A stretch of 64,000 nt of DNA from Phaeodactylibacter xiamenensis (GCF_000759025.1 NZ_JPOS01000018.1:248001-312000), one strand, 5' to 3'; shown: positions 50,664-60,751, counted from the stretch's first letter. The notes: a model not told the origin generated them from the sequence alone. Numbers and translations are program-made.

Positions 50664-52907
50664 ATGCAAACCAACAATAAAGGCGGTGTAATAGCTCTGG
50701 CTCAGCTCATGGACCGCACCGCCAAAACTCCGTACTACTTCATCGCTCCTGACAAGGATACCTTTTTCCTTAGCCAAAATTTGCAGCAAGCTCTTTCAGC
50801 TTCATCTCATTGGATTGGCGCTACATCTTTCCTGGCTTTTTTCGATGAAAAGGTAAGCCACTGGATAAAAGGACAAATACCAGCTTCAAAAGCGAGTGCC
50901 CTGCCAGAGGAGTACAGCACTCCAATAAAAGACACCTCCCCCCCGCTTAAGCTGACGAGCCTGAATCTGACATCATTTCATTTGGGCTCACTGAACTGTA
51001 GGATTGGGCTTTTACAAGTAGAATTTAACCTGCCTGAAGTAATCACCACGAGCTATCCACTTGCACCTGAGGCTGTTTTTAAGCAACTCCGTTTTGGCCC
51101 TCTTATCGACAGCGGCTTGTCAGGTATATTCTTTACTGATACCAATCAGAGCCGTTCTTATATCAGCCCGGCTTTCAACACATTCCGGGGTTACAGCGCA
51201 GAAACCGTACCCGTTCCCTGGGAGGAGTCGATCTTAGAACAGGATATGCCACTTGCCATGGCATATTTAGAAAAGATAGCCCAGGATACCACGGGCCAGC
51301 CTCATAAAGCGATTTTCCGGCATCGGCATCAGGCCGGGCATATCGCGCACATCATGGCTGTTGCCCAGTGCCGAACCACCTTCGACGGCAGCCCCTCCGG
51401 CGAGGTGTTTGGACTGTGGGTGGATGTGACTGAACAGGAAGAATTGAAGCACAAGCTCGAAGTTGCCGTTTTGGAGAAGCAAGCTACAAGTGACTACCTG
51501 GACCGCTTGCTGAACGGAGTACCGGAAGCCATCGTGGTACTGGACCAGCATACCGAAACCATTATGGACTGTAACGAGGCCGCGGCCGATAAATTTGGCT
51601 ACAGCAAACAGGCGCTCATCGGAAAACACCATTCCATCTTACAGGCTACCGGGCAGGATAATCCCATTAGTCAAACTCTTAAGCGGCAATCCAATATATC
51701 TGATACTTATACCTTTTTCAGGCCTGACGGGTCTTCTATGCACCTTAGTCTCACCTATACTGAAGCCCAGCTTAAAGGCAAAGCGGTCTACATCATGACT
51801 TTTGCAGATATAACAGAGATAATAAAGGCGCGAAAAAAGCTCAAACAACAGGAATCCCTCTACCGGCAACTGATCCAATATTCCAGTGAATACATCACCA
51901 TTATGCGCCCGGACTTTACTGTGCTATGGTCTTCGGATAACTTTTCTAAATTATTGGGAGTGCCCCAAAAGCAGCTTTTGGGGAAACAGCTAAATACGTT
52001 TGCTCATCCAGAGGACAACAAACGAGTGAAGGTGGTATTCAAAAAAGCAATGGAGTGCGGGGAAAAGGTCATCAATTTTGAGGGGCGGTTCCATACTGCT
52101 AAGGGCGAATATATTTGGATGAAGAGCAAATCCGTTTTACTAACGGACGAACAGGGCGAACAGAGAATATATACTTATCGCCAGGACATCAGCCGGGAAA
52201 AAGCCATTGCGGATGAACAGATCGAAATCAGCCGCCTTAAAAGCGAGTTTGTGTCTATGACCAGTCATCAACTGCGGACACCGATTGCAGTATTTGCTTC
52301 CAATTTAGAACTGCTGGACGGCCTGCTGAATGAAGAGCATCCGGCTGCCCGGCGCATTCTCACCCGGCTCCAAAAGGAATCTGATCGTATGGTCCACCTG
52401 CTGGACGAAGTGCTGCTCATAAGCCGCCTTGAAAGCGGCAGGCTGGAACAAGCAACTCTGCAGAAAGTTGACCTCGTTTCTGTAATCAGAAATTTTTGTG
52501 AAAATGGAATGTGCAGTGTTAATCAGGTCCGAACAGTTCTACCTGAAGAGCCAGTATATGCCCGGCTCGACAAGAGCCAGTTTGAACATATCCTGATGAA
52601 CCTGATCTCCAATGCACTTAAGTATACGCCAAAAGATCATCCAAAACCTGAATTAATCCTCAGGGTGGACAAAGAGCGCAGCGAAGCTATAATAGTTGTT
52701 CGTGATTATGGCATAGGTATCCCTAAGGAAGATCAAAGTAAGCTTTTCCGTCAGTTTTTCAGAGCTAAAAATACGGCCAATATCCCTGGTACCGGGCTAG
52801 GCCTTTATATAGTCAACCGGTTTGCTGCTCAAAACAACATCAGAATTAACCTGGACAGCCAAATCAAGCAAGGCACCAGGATAGAACTAATCGTCCCAAC
52901 GCTATAA
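50664..52907 (+). CDS. Multi-PAS sensor histidine kinase 1
   Basis: 747 residues, no membrane segment, so probably cytoplasmic. A poorly conserved N-terminal sensor part (1-150) and then three PAS domains: about 160-265 (GLSGIFFTDTNQSRSYISPA), 280-390 (GVPEAIVVLDQHTETIMDCN) and 395-515 (FTVLWSSDNFSKLLGV). The kinase core has H-box FVSMTSHQLRTPIAVFA, N-box NLISNALKYTP, G1 DYGIGIP and G2 GTGLGLYIV. All catalytic motifs are intact. It is the first of three related kinases in a row, 70 bases behind the REC-DHp-REC gene and 10 before the next kinase. It has no receiver or output domain. Confidence 0.92.
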   Translation: MQTNNKGGVIALAQLMDRTAKTPYYFIAPDKDTFFLSQNLQQALSASSHWIGATSFLAFFDEKVSHWIKGQIPASKASALPEEYSTPIKDTSPPLKLTSLNLTSFHLGSLNCRIGLLQVEFNLPEVITTSYPLAPEAVFKQLRFGPLIDSGLSGIFFTDTNQSRSYISPAFNTFRGYSAETVPVPWEESILEQDMPLAMAYLEKIAQDTTGQPHKAIFRHRHQAGHIAHIMAVAQCRTTFDGSPSGEVFGLWVDVTEQEELKHKLEVAVLEKQATSDYLDRLLNGVPEAIVVLDQHTETIMDCNEAAADKFGYSKQALIGKHHSILQATGQDNPISQTLKRQSNISDTYTFFRPDGSSMHLSLTYTEAQLKGKAVYIMTFADITEIIKARKKLKQQESLYRQLIQYSSEYITIMRPDFTVLWSSDNFSKLLGVPQKQLLGKQLNTFAHPEDNKRVKVVFKKAMECGEKVINFEGRFHTAKGEYIWMKSKSVLLTDEQGEQRIYTYRQDISREKAIADEQIEISRLKSEFVSMTSHQLRTPIAVFASNLELLDGLLNEEHPAARRILTRLQKESDRMVHLLDEVLLISRLESGRLEQATLQKVDLVSVIRNFCENGMCSVNQVRTVLPEEPVYARLDKSQFEHILMNLISNALKYTPKDHPKPELILRVDKERSEAIIVVRDYGIGIPKEDQSKLFRQFFRAKNTANIPGTGLGLYIVNRFAAQNNIRINLDSQIKQGTRIELIVPTL

Positions 52908-52917
52908 AAAAACAACG

Positions 52918-55143
52918 ATGCACCTTCCCCAACATGAAATCACTCTTCCACCAAATGAAGAGCGGGCACTCCTGGAGACATACCCCTACCTCCAATCCTT
53001 ACCCGCTTTTCTGTTGCTCTCCTGCGGGCACATATGGGTAAGCCCTGCCCTGGCTTCAGAATATCCTGTACTGGGCGAGCAGTTTTCAATTCACAAACTC
53101 ACCCGGTTTTTACCAGAGCCTCAGCGCAATATACTTGAGCCTCTGGTCCATGACCGCTATCGGCTGCTGGCCGCTACCTTTGACCAGAAAATCCCGCTAC
53201 TGCCTCCATTAGACCATACCCTGCTTGCTATTCGTCAACTCTTTTACCATGACGGGCCCAACTGGCTGGGCATACTGTACCCAAGCCAGTTTACAGATCG
53301 CCCGAAAGCAGGTATTGCCCCTGCTGTACCACCACCCATCACCGACTTTGAGCCCCTGCTCCAATCCAGTGACATAGGCTTCTGGCAATTTGACAGGCAA
53401 ACCCGGCAAGTCTATTTTTCAGATGCCATATACAAGTTGCTGGGATATGCACCGGGTGAGCTCAAGTCTCCTGTAGAAGCCATATCCCCCACTGACTATA
53501 ACCTGGTACGGGTCATTTTAGAAGCCATGATTCAGTATCCCGCCCCTAAAGACAATAAGATAGAAGTTAACTTCTGCCATAAATCAGGATCTTCGATCCC
53601 CATTTTATTCACCATCCATGCTGAGGGTACAAGATACCTTGGCACTTATCACAGTGTGGAAGAGTCTGCGGCTCTCCGCAAAGCGCTAAAACGGGTCACC
53701 GAGAAAGCAGAACTGAGGGCATACCGGTTTCAGGTTTTGTTTGATACCCTACCTGAGATGGTCTTCATAGCAGATAAACAAACCGGGACAATAATCAACT
53801 GCAACCGAGTCGTCAAAGACAAACTTGGCTACGAACCGGAAGAACTAACCGGGCAGCATTTCACTATACTTCTTCCTGAGGGTCACAAAAACGAAGGGCT
53901 TGCGAAATTTAATAGTGACAGTACCGCTCATTCCTTTTTGATATTCACCCTGCGGACGAAAAGCGGTCAATTGGTAGATACGCAGATTTCAGAGACCATT
54001 ATTGACCACTATGGGAAACCGGCACGGCTGACTATCTTCTCAGATAAAACCAAGCTTGTGGCAGCCGAACGGCGGGCAGAACGACGGGAACGGCAATACC
54101 GGCAGCTCATCAAATACTCCAGCGATGTCATTTCTATCAGCAGCAAAGCATTCCGGATACTTTGGGTGTCAGACAATATAAAAAGTAAAATAGGCTATGC
54201 TTCTCATGAAATGATTGGCACCAAACTACTTGACCTGATACACCCGGAAGACCTGCGTGCCGCTACACAGTACCTCCTGCAACAAATTGAGCAGGATCAA
54301 CCTGAGTTTACCTATACTGCCCGGTACAAACATAAAGACGGGCACTATCTGTGGCTGGAAAACCATACTATCCGCACCGTTGATGACGAAGGTAAGCCTA
54401 TTGGTATCACCTACAGCCGGGACATTACGGTACAGGTCGAACTACAGGAAAAAAGAGCCGAAATGGACCGCCTGAAGCGCGAGTTTGTCTCCATGGCCAG
54501 CCATCAGCTTCGTACCCCCATGGCTGTTTTTGCTGCCAATTTGGAAATGCTCATGGAAGCAGAAGAGGCACAATCCCCTTTCTTGAAGCGTATCCTCTCC
54601 CGCATGGAACGGGAATCCAACCGTATGGTTAGCCTGGTGGATGATGTACTTGCGGTAAGTAAGCTCAACTCCAATGAAGAACTACAGGCCAATAAGACTC
54701 CTGTCGAAATTGTAAGCTTCCTGCGCCAGATTCTCGCTGATGAATCTTTCTATTTTGAAGAAGCTCCGATTGTGCTCCGTAGCGAAATACAAAGTGGAGA
54801 AATTATAGCTGATGAAGAGCAACTGACTCACCTTTTGCAAAACCTGCTCTCTAATGCCATTAAATACTCTGAGCGCCGCGACCCGCCAGAGGTCCACACC
54901 TGCCAACTAACAGATGGCAGGATTCAGATCAACATCAAAGACCATGGCATTGGCATTCCTGAAATGGACCGCCCAAACCTCTTCCAGCAATTTCACCGGG
55001 CGGCTAATGCCAAAAAAATTGCCGGTACCGGTCTGGGTCTGTATATTGTCAAGCGTTTTGCTGATGCCAACAATATCCACATAGCAGTTAACAGCAAAGA
55101 GGATATAGGCACCACCTTCTCCTTGACCTTTAACAACACCTAG
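52918..55143 (+). CDS. Multi-PAS sensor histidine kinase 2
   Basis: 741 residues, similar in layout to kinase 1. N-terminal part (1-140), then PAS domains at about 145-250 (SSDIGFWQFDRQTRQVYFSD), 260-375 (TLPEMVFIADKQTGTIINCN) and 385-505 (FRILWVSDNIKSKIGY with PAC part YKHKDGHYLWLENH). The kinase core is complete: FVSMASHQLRTPMAVFAANL, NLLSNAIKYSE, DHGIGIP and GTGLGLYIV. No membrane helices, so cytoplasmic signals such as redox state or small ligands are likely. Ten bases behind kinase 1 and two before the broken kinase 3. The three arose by duplication, as shown by the nearly identical H-box regions. Confidence 0.92.
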   Translation: MHLPQHEITLPPNEERALLETYPYLQSLPAFLLLSCGHIWVSPALASEYPVLGEQFSIHKLTRFLPEPQRNILEPLVHDRYRLLAATFDQKIPLLPPLDHTLLAIRQLFYHDGPNWLGILYPSQFTDRPKAGIAPAVPPPITDFEPLLQSSDIGFWQFDRQTRQVYFSDAIYKLLGYAPGELKSPVEAISPTDYNLVRVILEAMIQYPAPKDNKIEVNFCHKSGSSIPILFTIHAEGTRYLGTYHSVEESAALRKALKRVTEKAELRAYRFQVLFDTLPEMVFIADKQTGTIINCNRVVKDKLGYEPEELTGQHFTILLPEGHKNEGLAKFNSDSTAHSFLIFTLRTKSGQLVDTQISETIIDHYGKPARLTIFSDKTKLVAAERRAERRERQYRQLIKYSSDVISISSKAFRILWVSDNIKSKIGYASHEMIGTKLLDLIHPEDLRAATQYLLQQIEQDQPEFTYTARYKHKDGHYLWLENHTIRTVDDEGKPIGITYSRDITVQVELQEKRAEMDRLKREFVSMASHQLRTPMAVFAANLEMLMEAEEAQSPFLKRILSRMERESNRMVSLVDDVLAVSKLNSNEELQANKTPVEIVSFLRQILADESFYFEEAPIVLRSEIQSGEIIADEEQLTHLLQNLLSNAIKYSERRDPPEVHTCQLTDGRIQINIKDHGIGIPEMDRPNLFQQFHRAANAKKIAGTGLGLYIVKRFADANNIHIAVNSKEDIGTTFSLTFNNT

Positions 55144-55145
55144 CT

Positions 55146-57034
55146 ATGCACGAGCAAACCCAACAAATAAAAGATTCTCCCAATACGTTAGTTCGTTTGC
55201 TCAATGATATGTACAGCGCCCAAGGGCAATACGTTAGCCTGCTCTGCACCAGTACCGGACAGCACTTTTGGGAAACCGCTCTGTCTGATCTGTTTAAGGC
55301 TCAGCCCGGGGAAGCAGAAATCACAGATGCAGCTGCCTTATTAAAAAAATAAAACCGGAATACCGCGGCAAAATACAACGCCTGCTTGACCCTGCCTCTA
55401 CCCTGTACAACAAGCCCGTCAGCATTGAACTAAAGAATGGGCTACAATTCACCGTGCGTAGTTTTCGGTACAAGGAAAGGGAAACCCCTTTTCAGATTTT
55501 TGTATGGGGCAGAACAAATTAGGCTTCCAGTTACAATGCCGGGCAGTTGTCCCATTATCCGATGTCCAGCGAGCTGTACGAGGAGCTATTGGAGGTGTCT
55601 ATGGCTGGTTTTTGGGACTGGAATATGGTCACCAACTACGAATACCTCAGCCCCAGGGGCAAATCGAATGGGTTTCGGATAATGTGGAGCGGCAACTGGG
55701 GTATACCCCGGCAGCCGTTCAGGAAAACCGTTTCTTCCTTGGCTATCTGCACCCCGATGACCAGGACCGGGTGCTGGCAGAGGTAACATCATTTGCAAGC
55801 AATAAAGAGGAAGAAGCCACTTAATACCGCCCGGCTGCTTAACAAAGATGGCATATACCGATGGTATGAGGTCTTTCTGCACTTCTTCTATAACGAAACC
55901 CGGCAGCTTGAGCGGGTATTCAACTACTGCAAGGATATCCACGAAGCGAAAATAGCCAATGAGGCTCTTGCTGCTCAAAAGGAAGAATATGCTAACCTGA
56001 TCGAGTACTCTGCGGACATCGTAGTCATTTATGATGAGTACTTCCGTATATCCTGGGTCTCCAACAATATTGAGCACCGGTTTGGGTATAAGCCCGGTGA
56101 GATCTTCGGTCAGCCCTATTCGGCTTTTATCCCCCCGCAGCAGGAGCAGGAAATCACACTCCTGTTTCAGCAATGGATCAACAACCAAGTTGATACAGCC
56201 GAATATACGGCCCAGTTCATAGTAAAATCCGGAGAAATGCGCTGGTTTAATATATTCCTCCGCTTTTTTTATAACGAACATGGCAAACCGAAAAAAATCA
56301 TTAATTACTGCAAGGATATCCACGAACAGCGCACCGCGCAGCAAGAGCGGGAGGCCCTCAACCAGCTCAAATCAGAGTTTGTCTCTATGGCGAGCCATCA
56401 GTTCCGCACACCTATGGCCGTATTCGCAGCCAACCTGGAAATACTTCAGGGCATGGAACAGGCAGAAGACCCGTTAGTCAGGCGCATCCTGGACCGGATG
56501 TCTATTGAGTCAGACCGGATGATCAAGCTGGTTGACGACGTTCTCCTGGTCAGCAAAATGGATACTAAAGGTGAAACTGCCAATCCTGAAGTCGTTGACC
56601 TCATCGAATTGGTGGAAAACCTGATTCAGCAGCTTTTGCCCGGACTCGGTGACCGCTCCATAGAGCTGGACACTGCGCTGGAGCACGTAACTGTAAAAGC
56701 CGACCGTACCCTACTGGAACATATCCTCAAAAACCTTTTAGAAAATGCTGTTAAATACTCTCCCGGTAAAGCAGACCCTGTAATTACAATATGGAAAGCA
56801 CCATCAGGTGAAGTACAAGCCGCTGTAACCGATTTTGGCATGGGTATCCCTGAAAATAATATCGAGGGCCTGTTTCAGCAGTTTTACCGGGGAGACAACG
56901 TCAAAAATATTGTAGGTACCGGGCTGGGGCTGTATGTCGTCAAGCGGTTTGCAGACCTGAACCATATCGAAGTGGAAGTGCGCAGCAAGCTCAAACAGGG
57001 CACCACTTTTACCCTTACTTTTCAGGAAAAGTAA
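55146..57034 (+). pseudogene. Broken third PAS histidine kinase gene
   Basis: Starting at the ATG at 55146 the frame breaks in an A7 run near 55349; an eighth A would restore it. The second frame reads on until an in-frame TAG at 55520, then through ELLEVSMAGFWDWNMVTNYE. Near 55652 a C seems lost from a C-run, after which the frame continues as GQIEWVSDNVERQLGYTPAA and GYLHPDDQDRVLAEV. Near 55817 one base seems gained, and from there it is open to 57034 with a PAS domain (FRISWVSNNIEHRFGY), H-box FVSMASHQFRTPMAVFAANL, N-box NLLENAVKYSP and GTGLGLYVV. Three shifts and a stop in 500 bases indicate decay of the sensor half; read errors would be an alternative. Confidence 0.75.
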
Positions 57035-57100
57035 AAAAATTCCACTTTCCCACTCACCCTTTCCCATTGCCAAACGATAGTATAGGTAAAACAGCCACCT

Positions 57101-57664
57101 ATGCCAATCAGTGCTAACAGTACGGACGAAGAGCTGCGGCGGGCCTGCCTGAAGGGCGACCGGCGGGCGCAGCAAGCGTTGTACCAAAAGTACTATGGCA
57201 AGCTATTGGGTATCCCGATGCGCTATACAGGCAATCAGGCAGAAGCTAAAGATTTGCTCAATCAGGCATTCCTTCAGATTTTCCGGAGCCTGCCAGACTA
57301 CACCGATTCCGGCAGCTTTGCGGGGTGGATGTCTACCATTACCTTCCGGGTGACGATGGACCACCTGCGCATGGAGCAACGCTACCGGGAACGCTACCGT
57401 ATGGAAGTGCCTGAGCGGACCGCCATTGACAGCCGTATTGAGGGACAGCTTGAGGCAGCCGATATCTTCCGCTGCATACAACAACTGCCCGATTACCTGA
57501 GGGTAGTATTCAGCCTGTACGTCATAGATGGCTACCAACACAAAGACATTGCAGCCATGATCGGCATCACTGCCGATACCAGTAAATGGCGCCTGCGCAA
57601 GGCCCGCCAACTTTTGCAGGCTGCCCTGGAACAAGATTATTTAAACAACGATCAGTCGGCATGA
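57101..57664 (+). CDS. ECF-type RNA polymerase sigma factor
   Basis: 187 residues. Region 2 runs from about 10 to 85: ACLKGDRRAQQALYQKYYGK, AKDLLNQAFLQIFRSLPDY and FAGWMSTITFRVTMDHLR. Region 4 near 125-175: IQQLPDYLRVVFSLYVIDGY, HKDIAAMIGITADTSKWRLR and KARQLLQ. Typical Bacteroidota ECF sigma of the sigma-70 family. It lies 66 bases behind the broken kinase. Its stop overlaps the start of a membrane protein that is a likely anti-sigma partner. The targets are not known; the envelope protein cluster that follows on the same strand is a candidate. Confidence 0.94.
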   Translation: MPISANSTDEELRRACLKGDRRAQQALYQKYYGKLLGIPMRYTGNQAEAKDLLNQAFLQIFRSLPDYTDSGSFAGWMSTITFRVTMDHLRMEQRYRERYRMEVPERTAIDSRIEGQLEAADIFRCIQQLPDYLRVVFSLYVIDGYQHKDIAAMIGITADTSKWRLRKARQLLQAALEQDYLNNDQSA

Positions 57665-58257
57665 AAGACGAAGCACAACAACCTTGGGAAGCACAAGTGC
57701 GCCGGGTGGTCGAGACGCACGAATTTGACTACGACCCGGCAGCCTGGGCGGGTATGGAGCAGCTCCTGGACAGCACTCCGCCCGCCGCAGGTAGCCATGC
57801 TGGAAATTGGTGGGCAAGCGTCTGGAAATGGCTGCTGCCGGCCGGCTTGATCCTGGCAGGGGGGGTGTGGTGGATGGTGAACCGGCCAGTGGCGCCTTCA
57901 TTGCAGGGGAGCTTGCCGGTAAGCACCGGAAAGGAGGATATTCAGCCTGATAAAGACAGGGAGAACGATGCAACCCTTTCAGAAATACCAGAGCGGGAAA
58001 ACAACCTCAATCCGGGCATAACTTACATAAAGCCTGTTCGGACCATCCCGGTTACACCCTTTCGTATCGTAGCTACCTATGACCCTGGCTTGCCTGCAGT
58101 ACAACGGGTACTTCCTCCGGAACTCCCATTGTTACCCGCACGGCAGCTGCCAAAAGTTCTGATGCCAACGACCGTAAAGCAAGAGCCCATGGAAGTTGGG
58201 TTCAAAAGAAAGCGCAACCGAAAAGCCCTGTTCCCGGAAATTTTTGAAAGCTACTAA
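57661..58257 (+). CDS. Single-pass membrane protein, probable anti-sigma partner
   Basis: 198 residues from the ATG at 57661, which overlaps the sigma factor stop as ATGA; an open frame further up to 57586 is only a shadow of the sigma gene. Cytoplasmic start with the FDYDPAAWAGMEQLLD motif that often accompanies Bacteroidota ECF sigma genes, one membrane helix at about 61-82 (WKWLLPAGLILAGGVWWMV), then a Pro-rich periplasmic part with no recognised domain and a basic end (FKRKRNRKALFPEIFESY). An anti-sigma role is inferred from topology and gene order; no anti-sigma zinc-finger motif is present. Confidence 0.75.
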   Translation: MKDEAQQPWEAQVRRVVETHEFDYDPAAWAGMEQLLDSTPPAAGSHAGNWWASVWKWLLPAGLILAGGVWWMVNRPVAPSLQGSLPVSTGKEDIQPDKDRENDATLSEIPERENNLNPGITYIKPVRTIPVTPFRIVATYDPGLPAVQRVLPPELPLLPARQLPKVLMPTTVKQEPMEVGFKRKRNRKALFPEIFESY

Positions 58258-58348
58258 TGCGACTAGACCGAATTAATTGATAGTATTTCCACGCTTAAGC
58301 CTTGTCGGGTGCGTAGCCTTTAACTGTCAAAAATTTACGGCTCAATCC

Positions 58349-58519
58349 ACTAGTGGTCTGTCAAGTGTTAATTTATGGGTTGAGTGGGAGCGAATTTTGA
58401 GGCTAATCGAGGCGGATGTTCCCGCGCATAGCAGCGCTACGTAAGGGGTTGTCCAACGAAGAGTAGCCTCAAAATTCGCCGCAGGCAACCCCTAGTTTTA
58501 GCCTTGACAGACCACTAGT
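58349..58519. mobile_element. 171-bp MITE-like palindromic element
   Basis: Terminal inverted repeats of 16 perfect bases: ACTAGTGGTCTGTCAA (58349-58364) and TTGACAGACCACTAGT (58504-58519). Inner perfect 16-base inverted repeats: GCGAATTTTGAGGCTA (58390-58405) and TAGCCTCAAAATTCGC (58464-58479). A third pair is AGGGGTTG (58444-58451) with CAACCCCT (58486-58493). No coding capacity. The element fills most of the 286-base gap between the anti-sigma-like gene and the first barrel-like gene, whose ATG is 25 bases downstream. Confidence 0.75.
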
Positions 58520-58543
58520 ATCCCGTACTAAACATGACCTGAA

Positions 58544-59251
58544 ATGAAAAGATACCAATTGCTATTTTACTTCTTTCTATTATCCGGGATCGGTTTCAGC
58601 CAGGAAGCAGCCCTATCCCGCTGGACAGTAGGCCTGGAGACCGGGCTTAATTTCAGAGTAAGCTGTCCGGAATGCCCATTCGATGGTCATGACCACCTGG
58701 GTGATGCCGTACCGGTTGCAGCTCGTACTTCTTATCGGTTGTTCCCATGGCTAAGCATGGAGGGCGCTTTTAGCTATCAGCCGGCCCGGTACAGCCAACT
58801 GGCTGGGCTCAATTCGGGGGTGGGCGTTTATGACCTGGAGTTTCGTCTGCCAGCATTGCACCTCACCGCAGGGCCAAGGATTCAGGTACGGATAGGGCAG
58901 GGGGACCTGGGGCTGGAATACCGCATGGGATTGCTTACTTACACTCAATCGGTGCAAGTACAAAACAACACAGGGTACGCACAACGCTTCAGCTACGACT
59001 GGCAAACCGCTATTGCAGAAGCCTGGCGCCTAAGCTATACCTACTGGCCTACCGCCCGCATTGCGGTATCCGTCAACTATGAGCTGTTCACTTCACGGAG
59101 TGGGGAATACCTGAACCTGGACGCCCGGTCGGCCGAACGCTTGCCTGACAGCCCCGCTCTGCAAGGTGCACTTCAGCCCCCCACAGATACATTTTGGTTC
59201 GACAATTTTTATTTTTCTAACCTCCTGATAGGAATTCACTATCGGCTGTAA
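58544..59251 (+). CDS. Barrel-like outer membrane protein of unknown function
   Basis: 235 residues, signal peptide LLFYFFLLSGIGFSQ. Alternating strand pattern with aromatic girdle residues and a C-terminal strand NLLIGIHYRL, which suits an 8- to 10-stranded outer membrane barrel. A CPECP pair of Cys near residue 42-45 lies in an early loop. A similar style is seen in OmpA-like or PorT-like beta-barrel families of Bacteroidota, but no family was recognised. It heads a run of seven envelope genes on the same strand and is followed after 8 bases by the next barrel-like gene. It does not obviously belong to the barrel/lipoprotein family downstream. Confidence 0.7.
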   Translation: MKRYQLLFYFFLLSGIGFSQEAALSRWTVGLETGLNFRVSCPECPFDGHDHLGDAVPVAARTSYRLFPWLSMEGAFSYQPARYSQLAGLNSGVGVYDLEFRLPALHLTAGPRIQVRIGQGDLGLEYRMGLLTYTQSVQVQNNTGYAQRFSYDWQTAIAEAWRLSYTYWPTARIAVSVNYELFTSRSGEYLNLDARSAERLPDSPALQGALQPPTDTFWFDNFYFSNLLIGIHYRL

Positions 59252-59259
59252 AACCTTGA

Positions 59260-59991
59260 ATGATGGAAAAACATCTATTCCTGCTGTTCATAATATGGAG
59301 CTTTATTCTGCCTAATTCCAGCTTTGCCCAAAAAGAACCTAGTGCAGGGCTGCGCCTTCAGGTACATGCTCCGGTGGTCCATTGGCTGCAATTTGGGCAG
59401 GGCTCTGGGGCTGCAGCATGGGCAGCAATTCCACTTTCCACCCAGGGCAGCCTTGAGTTTTCGCTGGGCTATCAGCATTTCAGTGGCTACCAGCGTGGCT
59501 TGGTCACGATCAATGAAATCATTACTCCATTAGAGTACTGGCGTGCTACCCATAATCTGCAACTTGACGGTATGACTTTTTCCACAGCAGGCATCAGCTA
59601 TGAGCAGCAACTGCCGAATAGCCGATGGTCTGTTCTTACAGGAGTTCGTTTGTCCAGGCTTATTCGCTCGGAAGGCTTTCAGCAGATCAGTACCAGGTAC
59701 CAGCAACAGCGCATACAGTCCAGTTCATTCATCAACTCGTTGAATGTTGATATAGATCAGAACCATCAAAGTGGAGGCCACACTCAGGCTGCAGCCCCCC
59801 TTAATGAAGAACAGTTGAATTTTTTCGATTGCGGGCTGCAGGCTGCACTAAGGTGCCGGCTTGTAAAAGGGCTGACCGCAGAGGCAGGTATTTACCAGGG
59901 GTTAATCAATCGGTGGTCCGACAACTACAGCGACCTGAAAAAACTTCACATCACCTCATTCAACCTGGGGCTTTCTGCCCGGATTTTTTAA
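59260..59991 (+). CDS. Barrel-like protein of pair 1
   Basis: 243 residues, signal peptide LLFIIWSFILPNSSFAQ. The start of the mature part, GLRLQVHAPVVHWLQFGQGS followed by GAAAWAAIPL, resembles the same region in the barrels of pairs 2 and 3 (shared GQG-x-x-AA-x-W). Near the end AGIYQGLINRWSDN and a final NLGLSARIF again match them. Strand-like alternation and a C-terminal Phe fit a small outer membrane barrel. The lipoprotein of the pair starts 11 bases later. It is the most diverged barrel of the three. No known family was recognised. Confidence 0.72.
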   Translation: MMEKHLFLLFIIWSFILPNSSFAQKEPSAGLRLQVHAPVVHWLQFGQGSGAAAWAAIPLSTQGSLEFSLGYQHFSGYQRGLVTINEIITPLEYWRATHNLQLDGMTFSTAGISYEQQLPNSRWSVLTGVRLSRLIRSEGFQQISTRYQQQRIQSSSFINSLNVDIDQNHQSGGHTQAAAPLNEEQLNFFDCGLQAALRCRLVKGLTAEAGIYQGLINRWSDNYSDLKKLHITSFNLGLSARIF

Positions 59992-60002
59992 ACCTGAAAT
60001 CT

Positions 60003-60713
60003 ATGAAAAAGCTAATGCTATTTTTAGCCATACTGAGTTGCACAACCTGCCAGGAACCTACTCTTGAGGTACGAATGACTCAGCAAAGGGATTCCTTTTA
60101 TTTCCGGTTTGAAGTAAAGGATACGATATCCGAAGACTATCAATATGTGGATTATACGCTGGGAGACTCGATATGGATATCCGACCGCTTCGATACCGCC
60201 TACCACTATATCACCTGGCACAATCAACTTGAAAACATAAACAGCACCCATTATTTCCAAACGGGAGTGTCAGAGGTCCGATCTTTCTCGGTTAGCGAAC
60301 CTCTTTTTGGCTTTGGTTTTGCAATTCCTGGGTTGGAGCCAGGGAAAATACCCTCGGAAGCAATACTTGAGGACTTTTTTTACCCGGGCCGTAGCATCCC
60401 CTTTGGTCTGGGGCCTGAAAAAGTAAATACCCTTTTAAGGTTGCAGATTGGTAATCCTGCCTTTGGTCTCCCTTCCCAAACGGTATTTCTATATGAACCC
60501 TACGGTGAGCTAGTGATTCAGGAGGTGGAAGACTATGAAATGCAATACCGCACCTGGCCCGAAGAGGTACGCAGAGGCAAGCGTATTACCTCCACCTTTG
60601 AAGGGGGCATTGGGGTATACGAACCTCAACCATCTGTAGATGCTATTTCGTATACCGATGTTGCCATTGACCTTCGAAACGGGGAAGCCGTATTCTTCAT
60701 GCCATACGAGTAG
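60003..60713 (+). CDS. Lipoprotein of pair 1
   Basis: 236 residues from the ATG at 60003; frames further upstream overlap the barrel gene and lack a signal peptide. The signal LMLFLAILSC predicts lipidation at Cys13. In the mature part, IPFGLGPEKVNTLLRLQ and STFEGGIGVYEPQ correspond to FSFGEGPGKVDLSFAH and CTFEGSIGQYDRF of pair 2, so this is a divergent member of the same family. A small beta-sandwich domain near the C-terminus is likely. Function unknown; close linkage with the barrel suggests they form an outer membrane complex, or that the lipoprotein occupies the surface side. Confidence 0.72.
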   Translation: MKKLMLFLAILSCTTCQEPTLEVRMTQQRDSFYFRFEVKDTISEDYQYVDYTLGDSIWISDRFDTAYHYITWHNQLENINSTHYFQTGVSEVRSFSVSEPLFGFGFAIPGLEPGKIPSEAILEDFFYPGRSIPFGLGPEKVNTLLRLQIGNPAFGLPSQTVFLYEPYGELVIQEVEDYEMQYRTWPEEVRRGKRITSTFEGGIGVYEPQPSVDAISYTDVAIDLRNGEAVFFMPYE

Positions 60714-60751
60714 TCCACCTCCATCAGATGCGCACCATAAAACCAAGAGTT

